Below, piece by piece: positions 53,695-61,925 of a stretch of 64,000 bases of DNA (position 1 is the stretch's first letter; each line of letters begins with the position of its first letter). The position numbers were made by a program, and so were the translations under genes. The notes under the pieces were generated by a model. That model worked only from the letters and a program-made list of their open reading frames with translations, had not been told where the DNA came from and did not search any database. The stretch spans positions 1,612,001-1,676,000 of the forward strand of contig NC_016604.1 of the NCBI RefSeq assembly GCF_000230895.2, read 5' to 3'. Source of the DNA: Mycolicibacterium rhodesiae NBB3. Its GTDB lineage: Bacteria; Actinomycetota; Actinomycetes; Mycobacteriales; Mycobacteriaceae.

Positions 53695-53952
53695 ATGGCC
53701 ACCAAAACCGTCACCGTCGGCTCCGCCATCGGCCTGCACGCCCGCCCCGCAGCCATCATCGCCGAAGAGGTGGTGAAGGCCGGAGTGCCCGTCACCCTGG
53801 CCGTGGACGGCGGCGAGCCTGTCGACGCCGGTTCGGCGTTGATGATCATGACGCTCGGTGCGGGCAACGGCGCGCAGGTGACCGTCGCCTGCGACGACAC
53901 CGACGTCCTGGCCGCCGTCGCCGGACTGGTCGAGCAGGACCTCGACGCCTAG
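53695..53952 (+). CDS. ptsH: Phosphocarrier protein HPr
   Basis: HPr carries phosphate from enzyme I to FruA. The 85-residue protein has the active-site His15 in AIGLHARPAA and a serine (Ser47) in DAGSALMIMTLG at the site where HPr kinase acts in Firmicutes; no HPr kinase is seen here. A strong AAGGAG ribosome binding site lies 7 nt upstream. It is the last gene of the PTS operon. Confidence 0.95.
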   Translation: MATKTVTVGSAIGLHARPAAIIAEEVVKAGVPVTLAVDGGEPVDAGSALMIMTLGAGNGAQVTVACDDTDVLAAVAGLVEQDLDA

Positions 53953-53967
53953 GAAAAAATTGCGGAC

Positions 53968-53994
53968 TTGACCCCTGCAGCCGCCATTTAAGAT
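53968..53994 (+). promoter_or_regulatory. Predicted promoter of mycP1 operon
   Basis: TTGACC at 53968-53973 and TAAGAT at 53989-53994, 15 nt apart, lie between ptsH and mycP1. The -10 box ends 7 nt before the GTG of mycP1, so the transcript is probably leaderless; no ribosome binding site is present. The short spacer makes this a moderate-strength call. Confidence 0.5.
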
Positions 53995-54001
53995 TGGCAA
54001 C

Positions 54002-55369
54002 GTGCGGGGGACGATCCACAGTTTGCTGAAAACGCTGGTGCTGCTGGCAGTGCTGTTGCTGGCGTTTGTCAGCGCCCCTCCCGCAGCGGCTATCGAACCG
54101 CCCGCGATCGACCCGGCGGCGACGCCGCCGGACGAAACCGGGCCCGACCAACCGACCGAACAGCGCCGGGTCTGCTCGGCGCCGACGGCGTTTCCGAACT
54201 CGAATTTCGCCGACAAACCGTGGGCCAACGACTACCTGCGGCTGGCCGAAGCGCAGAAGTTCGCAACGGGCGCAGGCATCACTGTCGCCGTCATCGACAC
54301 CGGGGTCAACGGATCACCGAGAGTGCCCGCCGAACCCGGCGGCGACTTCGTCGATCAAACCGGCAACGGCATGTCGGACTGTGATTCGCACGGAACGCTG
54401 ACCGCATCCATCATCGCCGGCCGGCCCGCACCGACAGACGGGTTCATCGGGGTCGCACCCGACGCCCGCATCCTGTCGCTGCGGCAGACGTCGGAAGCCT
54501 TCCAGCCGGTCGGTGCGCGCACCGATCCGAACGATCCGAACTCGACGCAGACCGCGGGCTCGTTGCGCAGCCTGGCGCGCGCGGTGGTGCACGCGGCCAA
54601 CCTCGGCGCTCAGGTCATCAACATCAGCGAGGCCGCCTGCTACAAGGTGACCCGGCCGATCAACGAATCCGGCCTCGGCGCGGCGATCAACTATGCGGTC
54701 AATGTCAAGGGCGCGGTCGTCATCGTCGCGGCGGGCAACACCGGCCAGGACTGCAGCCAGAATCCGCCACCCGATCCTTCCGTGCCCGCGGACCCGCGGG
54801 GATGGAACGAAGTCCAGACGATCGTCAGTCCGGCGTGGTACTCGCCGCTGGTGTTGACCGTCGGCGGTATCGCGCAGAACGGCCAGCCGAGTAACTTCTC
54901 GATGTCCGGACCATGGGTGGGTGTCGCGGCGCCCGCGGAGAACATGGTCGCACTCGGCTACGACGGAAAGCCGGTCAATGCGCTGCAGGGTCAGGACGGC
55001 CCGATCCCGATCAGCGGCACCTCATTCGCGGCCGCCTACGTCTCGGGCCTGGCCGCGCTGCTCAAACAACGCTTCCCCGTGCTGACACCCGCTCAGATCA
55101 TGAACAGGATCACCGCCACCGCACGGCACCCCGGCGGCGGCGTGGACAACTTCGTCGGCGCGGGTGTCGTCGATCCGGTGGCCGCGCTGACGTGGGACGT
55201 GCCCGCAGGGCCGGAGCGAGTTCCCTACCAGGTGAAAGAAGTTCCGCCGCCGGTGTACATCCCGCCGCCGGACCGGGGACCGATCACCGCCGTCGTCGTG
55301 GTCGGGGCCACCCTCGCGGTGGTTCTCGGACTCGGTGCCCTGACCCGGCGCGCGCTGAGGCGCCGATGA
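54002..55369 (+). CDS. mycP1: Type VII secretion mycosin protease MycP1
   Basis: MycP1 is the subtilisin-like protease of the ESX-1 system, required for stable secretion complexes and for processing of EspB-like substrates. The 455-residue protein has a signal peptide (LVLLAVLLLAFVSAPPAAA) and the catalytic triad Asp99 (AVIDTG), His130 (CDSHGT) and Ser341 (SGTSFAAAYVSG). The oxyanion Asn is in AAGN. A C-terminal transmembrane helix (ITAVVVVGATLAVVLGLGAL) is followed by a basic tail. The start is GTG. It overlaps eccE1 by 4 nt. Assignment to type 1 follows from the espB and espL neighbours. Confidence 0.93.
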   Translation: MRGTIHSLLKTLVLLAVLLLAFVSAPPAAAIEPPAIDPAATPPDETGPDQPTEQRRVCSAPTAFPNSNFADKPWANDYLRLAEAQKFATGAGITVAVIDTGVNGSPRVPAEPGGDFVDQTGNGMSDCDSHGTLTASIIAGRPAPTDGFIGVAPDARILSLRQTSEAFQPVGARTDPNDPNSTQTAGSLRSLARAVVHAANLGAQVINISEAACYKVTRPINESGLGAAINYAVNVKGAVVIVAAGNTGQDCSQNPPPDPSVPADPRGWNEVQTIVSPAWYSPLVLTVGGIAQNGQPSNFSMSGPWVGVAAPAENMVALGYDGKPVNALQGQDGPIPISGTSFAAAYVSGLAALLKQRFPVLTPAQIMNRITATARHPGGGVDNFVGAGVVDPVAALTWDVPAGPERVPYQVKEVPPPVYIPPPDRGPITAVVVVGATLAVVLGLGALTRRALRRR

Positions 55370-56763
55370 AGAGCCTCACATCCTGGTTCGGGCTGCGGTT
55401 CACGACCGGCCACGCCATCTGGGCGGCCGCCCTGATCCCCGCGAGCATCCTGCTGTTCATCCAGCTCGATCTGCTGTGGCTGGGCGTCACCGTCGCGGTG
55501 ATCGTCGCTCTCGCAGCGGTGTTGACGATCCGCGGCAGGCGAATCACCGGTTGGGTCGCGGCCGTGTTCGCCTGGCGGCGGCGCCATCGCAATGTCCCCG
55601 ACCGGCCGTCCGAGCCGGCCGTCGGCGCGACCGTCATGCCCGGCGATCACGTGGCCGTCCGGTGGCAGGACGGTTTCCTGGTCGCGGCGATCGAACTCAT
55701 CCCTCGACCCTTCACGCCGACCGTCATCGTCAACGGCGAGGCCTACACCGACGATGTGGTGAACACCCAACTGGTCGAGCGCCTGGTCGCCGCACACTGC
55801 CCTGACCTGGAGGCCGATGTGGTGTCGGCGGGTTACCGCACGGGCAAGACCGCACCCGCAAGCCTGGTGGCACTGTACGAGCAGGTGGTCGGTCCGTATC
55901 CGGCGCCGGCGAATCGGCGCACCTGGATCGTGTTGAGAGCCGATCCGGAACACACCCGCAAGTCCTCGCAGCGGCGTGACGCCGGCGTCGCGGGGCTGGC
56001 GCGGTACCTGGTGGCGTCAGTGACGCGTATCGCGGATCAGTTGGCCAGCAACGGGATAGACGCCAAGCCGACACGCAGCTTCGACGACGTGGATCGGGCT
56101 ACCGAAATCAGCTTCGAGCGTGAGACATGGTCGGCGATCAAGGGCCGTAGTACATTCACGGCTGCGTACACCGCACCCGGCGGGCCCGACGTGTGGTGGT
56201 CGGCGCGCGCCGATCACACGATCACGAGGGTCCGAATCCGACCGGGCGCGGCGCCGACGGCGACGGTGCTGTTGACGACGCTGGCGAATCCGTCCACGCC
56301 GCGCGGGTTCTCATGCCTGTTCGGCGGCCAGCGCGCTGCCCTGCACGGCGTCAGCCCCGTCAACGACCGGCACTACGAACTGCCCGTCGGATCCGCCGGG
56401 GTGCTCGTCGGCGAGACCGCGGACCGCTATCCGGTGTACATGCCGTTCGACGACGTTGACGTGAGCATCAACCTGGGCGATGCGCGGTTGTTCACCCAGT
56501 TTGTTGTGCGCTCTGCCGCCGCAGGGGCGGTGGTGACGCTGCTGCCACAGTTCGCCGAGTTCGCCGGCGCTGTCAACGGCCACATCGGCCAGGAGGCCAA
56601 GGTGGCGTGGCCGAACGCCACGACGTATCTCGGTCCGCACCCAGGGGTCGGCCGAGTTGTGTTGCGTGACAACTTCATCCAGACCCCTCGCCACCGGCAG
56701 CTGCCGATTCGGTTGATCAACCCGCGCGAGGAAAGCCGCTTCCAGATGGCGCTGGAGGGCTGA
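55366..56763 (+). CDS. eccE1: ESX-1 membrane component EccE1
   Basis: EccE is the outer subunit of the ESX membrane complex. The 465-residue protein has two adjacent N-terminal helices (ATGHAIWAAALIPASILLFI region and LWLGVTVAVIVALAAVLTI) followed by a large domain lying mainly on the periplasmic side. The length matches EccE1 at about 462. The ATG overlaps the mycP1 stop as ATGA. The other ESX-1 membrane proteins (EccB, EccC, EccD) are not in this window, so the subunit may need partners encoded elsewhere. Confidence 0.9.
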   Translation: MKSLTSWFGLRFTTGHAIWAAALIPASILLFIQLDLLWLGVTVAVIVALAAVLTIRGRRITGWVAAVFAWRRRHRNVPDRPSEPAVGATVMPGDHVAVRWQDGFLVAAIELIPRPFTPTVIVNGEAYTDDVVNTQLVERLVAAHCPDLEADVVSAGYRTGKTAPASLVALYEQVVGPYPAPANRRTWIVLRADPEHTRKSSQRRDAGVAGLARYLVASVTRIADQLASNGIDAKPTRSFDDVDRATEISFERETWSAIKGRSTFTAAYTAPGGPDVWWSARADHTITRVRIRPGAAPTATVLLTTLANPSTPRGFSCLFGGQRAALHGVSPVNDRHYELPVGSAGVLVGETADRYPVYMPFDDVDVSINLGDARLFTQFVVRSAAAGAVVTLLPQFAEFAGAVNGHIGQEAKVAWPNATTYLGPHPGVGRVVLRDNFIQTPRHRQLPIRLINPREESRFQMALEG

Positions 56764-56766
56764 GCC

Positions 56767-58290
56767 GTGACGGTTCAGCGGGTGGAGCCCGGCGCGCTGA
56801 CAAGCCAAGCCGCCGAGATGAAGGGGCAGAACTGGCACAGCCCCGCCGAGGACGCGGTGGCGCCTCCGGACGCGGTGCCATCCACGACGGATGCGATCGC
56901 CAACCTCAACGAGAATGCTCAGTCGCTCAAGGAGTTCGAGCGGTGGGCCGAAGTCGAGAACCTGCGTATCGCCGAGATGCTCGAGATCGCGGCACAGGCC
57001 TACCAGAAGGTCGACGACGACTACGGCACGGCGATCGACAATCCCGAACGCATCACCGCGGTCGACGCCATCGCCGTCCCCGCCCCGCAGACCCAGACAC
57101 CCGAGATCCCTGGTCCCGCAAGCACGCCGCGGCTGCTCGACGCCAGTGGATACAGCAACGTCAAGCAGACCCAGGCCGAGTTGACCGCACCGGACACCGG
57201 TACATCACTGAAAACCGCGATGTTGCACTGGGGGATTGCGTCCAAGCGCGTGGAGAACAACAGGCCCAAGCCACCGCCTGGTGATTGGGAAGGCGACGCC
57301 GCCGACGCGGCCTACGCGCGGATGACCACGTTCGGCAGCTGGCTGACCCAGCTGTCCGAAGCGTGGGACAAACTGGCCGAAGCGGCATCGAAAATTGTTG
57401 CCGCACACGATAAGGCGAAGAGCGCACACGAGCCCATCCATCAGGAGTACACCGAGCTGGAAGCGCGGATGATGCAGCTCGCCAGCCTGACCGGACCACA
57501 CGGCGGCGTCCGGGCGCAGCAGGAGATCGAGAAGATCCGCCGGCGGATGGAGGAACTGCAGGCACAGTCTGACCAGGTGCGCCAGGAGTACGCAGGCGAT
57601 GCGACGTTCGCACCGGTCCGCCCCGCGGATCCACCGTTCAAACCGGCCGACGGGTTGACGTCCACGGGCGGCGGTGGCGGCCCGGGTGGCGCCGACGACC
57701 AGCCCACCGGCGATCCGGAAGCGTTGGCGCAGAAGATGGCCGAGTCTCTTGGCGGCGCACAGTCGCAGGTCGGCTCCCAGCAGGGCGGTGGTGGATCACC
57801 CTCGGGTGGCGGATCATCCTCGGGTGGCGCATCACCCTCGGCTGGCGGCAGCCCCGGCGGAGCGCCCGGCGGTGGTCCGGCCCCGTCGGCGCCCAAATTA
57901 CCCACCGATCCGAGCCTGCGGCCGGCGGCGGGGTCCGGTGGCGGCGGATCGGGTGGTGGATCGGGTGGTGGCGCCGGGGGCGCGGGCGCGGCGCCGCTGT
58001 CGCCCGCGGTGACGCCCGAAACGGTCGCACCCGGGCCACCGATGCCGGTGGCGGCCGGGCCGGCAGCGGCAGCAGCCGCACCTGCAGGCATGGCAGGCGG
58101 GATGGGTGGGATGGCGCCCATGCACGGTGCGCAGGGCGGGCAGCAGGGCAAGGAGAAGCGCCGCGATCCTCGCCTGGCACCCGATGAGGATCTGTACGTC
58201 GAAGACCGTCCGTGGACCGAGAGCGTCGTCGGTAATCGCAGGCGCAAGGATGTCCAGGACGGTAGGCAAGGCGGACAGGACGACAAGTGA
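56767..58290 (+). CDS. espB: ESX-1 secretion-associated protein EspB
   Basis: EspB is a secreted ESX-1 substrate with a PE-PPE-like helical bundle. This 507-residue protein has the export motif YxxxD at Tyr79-Asp83 and WxG at Trp174-Gly176 (GDWEGDAAD), positions very close to those of M. tuberculosis EspB. From about residue 300 there is a Gly/Ser/Pro-rich flexible region. The C-terminus (DEDLYVEDRPWTESVVGNRR then RKDVQ) matches the conserved EspB tail. It starts with GTG 3 nt after eccE1 and is about 45 residues longer than the M. tuberculosis form. Confidence 0.92.
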   Translation: MTVQRVEPGALTSQAAEMKGQNWHSPAEDAVAPPDAVPSTTDAIANLNENAQSLKEFERWAEVENLRIAEMLEIAAQAYQKVDDDYGTAIDNPERITAVDAIAVPAPQTQTPEIPGPASTPRLLDASGYSNVKQTQAELTAPDTGTSLKTAMLHWGIASKRVENNRPKPPPGDWEGDAADAAYARMTTFGSWLTQLSEAWDKLAEAASKIVAAHDKAKSAHEPIHQEYTELEARMMQLASLTGPHGGVRAQQEIEKIRRRMEELQAQSDQVRQEYAGDATFAPVRPADPPFKPADGLTSTGGGGGPGGADDQPTGDPEALAQKMAESLGGAQSQVGSQQGGGGSPSGGGSSSGGASPSAGGSPGGAPGGGPAPSAPKLPTDPSLRPAAGSGGGGSGGGSGGGAGGAGAAPLSPAVTPETVAPGPPMPVAAGPAAAAAAPAGMAGGMGGMAPMHGAQGGQQGKEKRRDPRLAPDEDLYVEDRPWTESVVGNRRRKDVQDGRQGGQDDK

Positions 58291-58622
58291 GCGACGACAT
58301 GCATCCCGACGTTGCCGCTGTCCTGCAACAGGCGGAACGGCTGCAGTCGCTGATGGATGAGCAGTTGCACAAGATGAACAATCAGACGTTCACCGCCACC
58401 GACGACGCCGAGACCGTCGAGGTCACCCTGAACGGTCACCACCACCTCACGGGGACCTTCATCGCCGACGGGCTGCTCCGGCTGGGCGCCGAGGCCGTCG
58501 AGACGCGGCTGAAACAGGCTCTGCAGAAGGCCACCGACGCCGCCACCAAGTCGATCGAACTGGACAGGGACCGCATCGACGCTGCGGTCGCGGACATCAC
58601 CGCCGACCTGCGGAAGGATTGA
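58287..58622 (+). CDS. espL: ESX-1 secretion-associated protein EspL (YbaB-like)
   Basis: This 111-residue protein is in the position and size range of EspL (about 115 residues), right after espB with a GTGA overlap. It has a YbaB/EbfC-like pattern: an N-terminal helix (LQQAERLQSLMDEQLHKMNN), a central beta region (ATDDAETVEVTLNGHHHL) and a long C-terminal helix. EspL is reported to stabilise EspE/EspF-type substrates and to help regulation in pathogens; here the role is inferred from synteny. No espK or espJ follows. Confidence 0.85.
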   Translation: MSDDMHPDVAAVLQQAERLQSLMDEQLHKMNNQTFTATDDAETVEVTLNGHHHLTGTFIADGLLRLGAEAVETRLKQALQKATDAATKSIELDRDRIDAAVADITADLRKD

Positions 58623-58641
58623 GTCCTAGTATCGTTCGACC

Positions 58642-59442
58642 GTGCCCAACCGCGATCACGGCGACCCGGGTGATGCTCCCTCGGTCCCTCCCCCGCTCAC
58701 CCCGCTGGCCAACTCCACCCGTCCCTCGGCCGCAGAAGAGGCCCGCACGATCGCGGCGTCGACCAACACCGGCACCCTGGCGACGCTGACCGACAGCGGA
58801 GATCCGTGGGCGTCGTTCGTGACGTACGGATTACTCGGCGGCGCACCGGTTCTGTGCGTGTCCAACCTCGCCGAGCACGGCCGCAATCTGGCGGGCGATC
58901 CGCGGGCCAGCATCGCGATCGTCGCGCCGAGTTCGGAATCGGATCCTCTGGCCAGTGGCCGGGTGACCCTCGCCGGCGAGGTCCAGGCGCCGACGGGCGA
59001 CGAGTTGGCCGCGGCCCGCGATGCGCATCTGGGTGCCGTCGCGGCGGCCAAGTACTACATCGACTACAGCGACTTCACGCTGTGGGTGCTGCGCGTACAC
59101 CGGGTGCGCTGGGTCGGCGGGTACGGCCGCATGGAGTCCACCTCCGGTGACGAGTACGCCGCGGCCACGCCGGATCCGGTCCAGCCGCAGGCGGCGGGAG
59201 CGATTGCCCATCTGAACGCCGATCACGCCGACTCGCTCGCGGCGATGGCCAAGACGCTCGGTGGTTATCCGGACACCAGATCGGCGACCTGCACCGGCGC
59301 CGATCGCTACGGCCTCGATCTGCGGGTCGACACCGAACGGGGCATCGCCTACACCCGCGTCGGCTACGCCTCGCCGATCGACGCCTACGACCAATTGCGT
59401 TCGGCGACGGTCGAGCTGGCGCGTCGCGCGCGCAAAGGCTAA
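58642..59442 (+). CDS. HugZ-like pyridoxamine-phosphate-oxidase fold protein
   Basis: This 266-residue protein has an N-terminal split-barrel FMN-binding domain (TLATLTDSGDPWASFVTYGL, LAGDPRASIAIVAPSSES, KYYIDYSDFTLWVLRV). A C-terminal DUF2470 domain (IAHLNADHADSLAAMAKTL) follows. The combination matches HugZ/heme-oxygenase-like proteins, which release iron from haem, although many family members have unknown activities. TATCGT lies 6 nt before the GTG start, so it may have its own leaderless promoter and not belong to the ESX-1 operon. Confidence 0.87.
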   Translation: MPNRDHGDPGDAPSVPPPLTPLANSTRPSAAEEARTIAASTNTGTLATLTDSGDPWASFVTYGLLGGAPVLCVSNLAEHGRNLAGDPRASIAIVAPSSESDPLASGRVTLAGEVQAPTGDELAAARDAHLGAVAAAKYYIDYSDFTLWVLRVHRVRWVGGYGRMESTSGDEYAAATPDPVQPQAAGAIAHLNADHADSLAAMAKTLGGYPDTRSATCTGADRYGLDLRVDTERGIAYTRVGYASPIDAYDQLRSATVELARRARKG

Positions 59443-59479
59443 ATGTCGGCTCGCCGACGGCCTGAAATACGATCCCCCT

Positions 59480-60049
59480 ATGTCAGACCGCCCCGAGACC
59501 TGGCCAGCAGCGTTCGAGCTGATCCGCACCCGCGGCTACGAACATCGCGCCGAACCGTTCAAGTTGGCCAGCGGCCAGCTCAGCCACGACTACATCGACG
59601 GTAAGCACGCCATCGACAGCGGTGAACGTTTGACGATCGTCAGCCGTGCCATCGCCGATCTGGCGGCGCTGCACGGGATCGACTACGACGCGGTCGGCGG
59701 TCTCACCATGGGCGCCGACTCGATCTCCATCGGCGTCGCCATGGTCACCGGCAAGAGGTGGTTCTCCGTGCGCAAGGAACAGAAGTCACGCGGTCGTGAG
59801 CAGTGGATCGAGGGAACCCGGCTGGAACCTGGAACGCGCGTGCTACTCGTCGACGACGTGATCAGCACCGGCGGGTCCACCGAGATCGCGTTGGAACGCG
59901 TCGTCACCGCCGGCGCCGTCGTCGCCGGCGTGATCCCGATGGTCGACCGCGGCGACGTGGCAGCCAAGCGGTTCGCGAAACGTGGCGTTCCGTTCGCCGC
60001 GCTGGTCACCTACCGCGACCTCGGCATCGAACCCGTCAAGGACGTCTGA
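59480..60049 (+). CDS. Orotate phosphoribosyltransferase-like protein
   Basis: This 189-residue phosphoribosyltransferase has the PRPP loop VLLVDDVISTGGSTEIAL and the KEQKSRGREQWIEGTRL segment typical of orotate phosphoribosyltransferases. The N-terminus, FKLASGQLSHDYIDGKHAI, differs from the standard SGR-type motif of mycobacterial PyrE, so a variant substrate is possible. PyrE makes orotidine monophosphate for pyrimidine synthesis. The ATG at 59480 is chosen because upstream sequence is antisense-like. It is followed by a long hairpin. Confidence 0.8.
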   Translation: MSDRPETWPAAFELIRTRGYEHRAEPFKLASGQLSHDYIDGKHAIDSGERLTIVSRAIADLAALHGIDYDAVGGLTMGADSISIGVAMVTGKRWFSVRKEQKSRGREQWIEGTRLEPGTRVLLVDDVISTGGSTEIALERVVTAGAVVAGVIPMVDRGDVAAKRFAKRGVPFAALVTYRDLGIEPVKDV

Positions 60050-60060
60050 ACCTCGCGCGA

Positions 60061-60117
60061 TAGCGATTTCGGTGCGCCGACGTTCGGTCAGCGACCGTTC
60101 GCGCACCGAATTCGCTA
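60061..60117. terminator. Nested hairpin, likely bidirectional terminator
   Basis: Arms TAGCGATTTCGGTGCGC (60061-60077) and GCGCACCGAATTCGCTA (60101-60117) pair with one mismatch. The loop contains a further perfect CGGTC-AGC-GACCG hairpin (60085-60097). It lies between convergent genes; its right end includes the stop codon of the ABC ATPase gene. The symmetry fits termination in both directions. Confidence 0.7.
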
Positions 60118-61155
60118 AGCGGCGACGACCAGCACCCCGCCCTGCTCCACTCCGACGGTGACCGGATCGCCCGGCGCCAATGCCCTTGCGGCCGAACCGG
60201 ATAGCTGCGCACTGAGCACCGACCCGTCCGGCATCGCGAGGTATACCCGGGATATCGGGCCGAGGAAAGCCACCGAGCTGACCCTCGCAGTGCCCGTCGG
60301 TTCCGCTGTGACGGTGACGGCCTCCGGGCGCACCATCGCCAGCCCCTGACCGGAGCCGATCGAACCGGGTAACGTCGACACCACGGTGCCGAGCAGCTGC
60401 ACGTGTCCGTCTGAAACCCGCACGGGCACCTTGTTGTTCAGCCCGACGAACTCCGCGACGAACGGCGTCGCCGGATTTGCGTACAGGTCCGCGGGAGCGG
60501 CGAGTTGTTCGAGCCTGCCCTGGCTCATCACGCCGACCCGGTCGGCGACGGCAAGCGCCTCCTCCTGATCGTGCGTGACGAACAACGTTGTGATGCCGAC
60601 CTCCAGTTGCACGCGGCGGATCTCGTCGCGCAACTGCGCGCGGACCTTCGCATCCAGCGCCGACAGCGGCTCGTCGAGCAACAGCACCCGCGGCTGTATC
60701 GCCAGGGCGCGCGCCAGCGCGACCCGCTGCTGCTGTCCGCCCGACAGCTCGTTCGCGTACTTGCCCTTGTGCGCCGACAGCCCGACCAGGTCCAGCATGT
60801 CGACAGCTCGAGAGGTCCTCTCGCGCTTGTTCTTACCTCGCATCTTCAGGCCGAACGCGACGTTGTCGACCACGGTCAGATGCGGAAAGAGGCTGTACGC
60901 CTGGAACACCATGCCCATGTCGCGTTTGTTGGCCGGGACGCGGCTGACGTCACACCCACCGACGGACACGGTGCCCGACGTGGCTTCGTCGAGGCCCGCG
61001 AGAATGCGCAGCGCGGTGGTCTTGCCGCAACCCGAGGGGCCAAGCAGCGCAACGAGTTCGCCCGCCTCGATGTGCAGTGTGAGCCCGTCGAGGGCCTTGA
61101 CGTCGCCGTAGACCCGGGTCAGCTCGGTCAGGTCGACGGCCGTGTTCTCAATCAT
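60115..61155 (-). CDS. ABC transporter ATP-binding protein
   Basis: This 346-residue ATPase powers the importer encoded with it. Motifs are Walker A GPSGCGKTTAL, Q-loop MVFQAYSLFPH, signature LSGGQQQRVALARAL, Walker B VLLLDEPLSALD and the H-loop VTHDQEEAL. The C-terminal 110 residues form a TOBE regulatory domain. It resembles PotA/FbpC-type subunits of polyamine, iron or phosphonate importers; the exact substrate cannot be fixed. It overlaps the permease gene by 4 nt. Confidence 0.92.
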   Translation of the reverse strand: MIENTAVDLTELTRVYGDVKALDGLTLHIEAGELVALLGPSGCGKTTALRILAGLDEATSGTVSVGGCDVSRVPANKRDMGMVFQAYSLFPHLTVVDNVAFGLKMRGKNKRERTSRAVDMLDLVGLSAHKGKYANELSGGQQQRVALARALAIQPRVLLLDEPLSALDAKVRAQLRDEIRRVQLEVGITTLFVTHDQEEALAVADRVGVMSQGRLEQLAAPADLYANPATPFVAEFVGLNNKVPVRVSDGHVQLLGTVVSTLPGSIGSGQGLAMVRPEAVTVTAEPTGTARVSSVAFLGPISRVYLAMPDGSVLSAQLSGSAARALAPGDPVTVGVEQGGVLVVAA

Positions 61156-61925
61156 GCAGCCACTCCTTGAACACGCCTGCGCCCTCGGGTCACCAGCGAC
61201 AGCACCAGCAGCAGGACGAAGCCGAACAACAACACCGCCAGCGAGGCGGCCACCGACGTCGGGCCATCCGTCTTACCGATCGCCACGATCTGCACCTGCA
61301 GCGTGTCGTATCCCGACAGCGAGGCAATGGTGTACTCGCCGAGCACCACCGCGATCGAGATGAATGCGGCAGACAGGATTCCCGACCAGATGTTGGGCAC
61401 CACGATCCGCAGGATCGTGGTCGTCCATCCCGCGCCGAGCGACCGTGCCGCTTCGGTGAGCGTCTGCAGGTCGATCGACGACAGCGCCGCATCGAGCGCC
61501 CGATAGGCGAAGGGCAGCACCAGCACCACATACACGAACGTCAGCGTCAGCGCGGACTCACCGAGGAAGTACGTCACCCATAGATAGACATTGCGCAGAC
61601 CGACGACGATCACGAGGGCGGGAATCGTCAACGGCAGCAGACACAGGAACTCGATGGCGCCCTTGGCCCACGGTGCACGCAGTCGCACCCAGATCATCGT
61701 CGGTACGAGGATCACGAGCATCGCGGCGACGGTGAACACCGCAAGCAGCAGCGAGATCAGGATCGCCCGATACAGCGCGTCGTCGGTGACGAGGTTGGTC
61801 CAGGCCTGCCAGGTCCGCCCGCCGGCGATCAGGTTGCGAGTCGAGAAGTCGGCCATGGCGTACAGCGGAAAGACGAAGAACAGCCCGAAGGCCACCCAAA
61901 GCGCGCCCCGTATCGCGCGTCTCAT
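61152..61925 (-). CDS. ABC transporter permease
   Basis: The start at ATG 61925 overlaps the previous permease stop as ATGA and gives 257 residues; a GTG three codons upstream is possible. It has six transmembrane helices and the EAA loop EAARSLGAGWTTTILRIVVPN with small changes, which docks on the ATPase. It is the second of two different permeases in the cluster and should form half of the channel. Confidence 0.9.
   Translation of the reverse strand: MRRAIRGALWVAFGLFFVFPLYAMADFSTRNLIAGGRTWQAWTNLVTDDALYRAILISLLLAVFTVAAMLVILVPTMIWVRLRAPWAKGAIEFLCLLPLTIPALVIVVGLRNVYLWVTYFLGESALTLTFVYVVLVLPFAYRALDAALSSIDLQTLTEAARSLGAGWTTTILRIVVPNIWSGILSAAFISIAVVLGEYTIASLSGYDTLQVQIVAIGKTDGPTSVAASLAVLLFGFVLLLVLSLVTRGRRRVQGVAA

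Noticed and set aside
57770..58110. Short tandem repeats that could suggest a CRISPR or minisatellite
   Set aside because: They are in frame, encode the Gly/Ser linker of EspB, and lack equal spacing or unique spacers.
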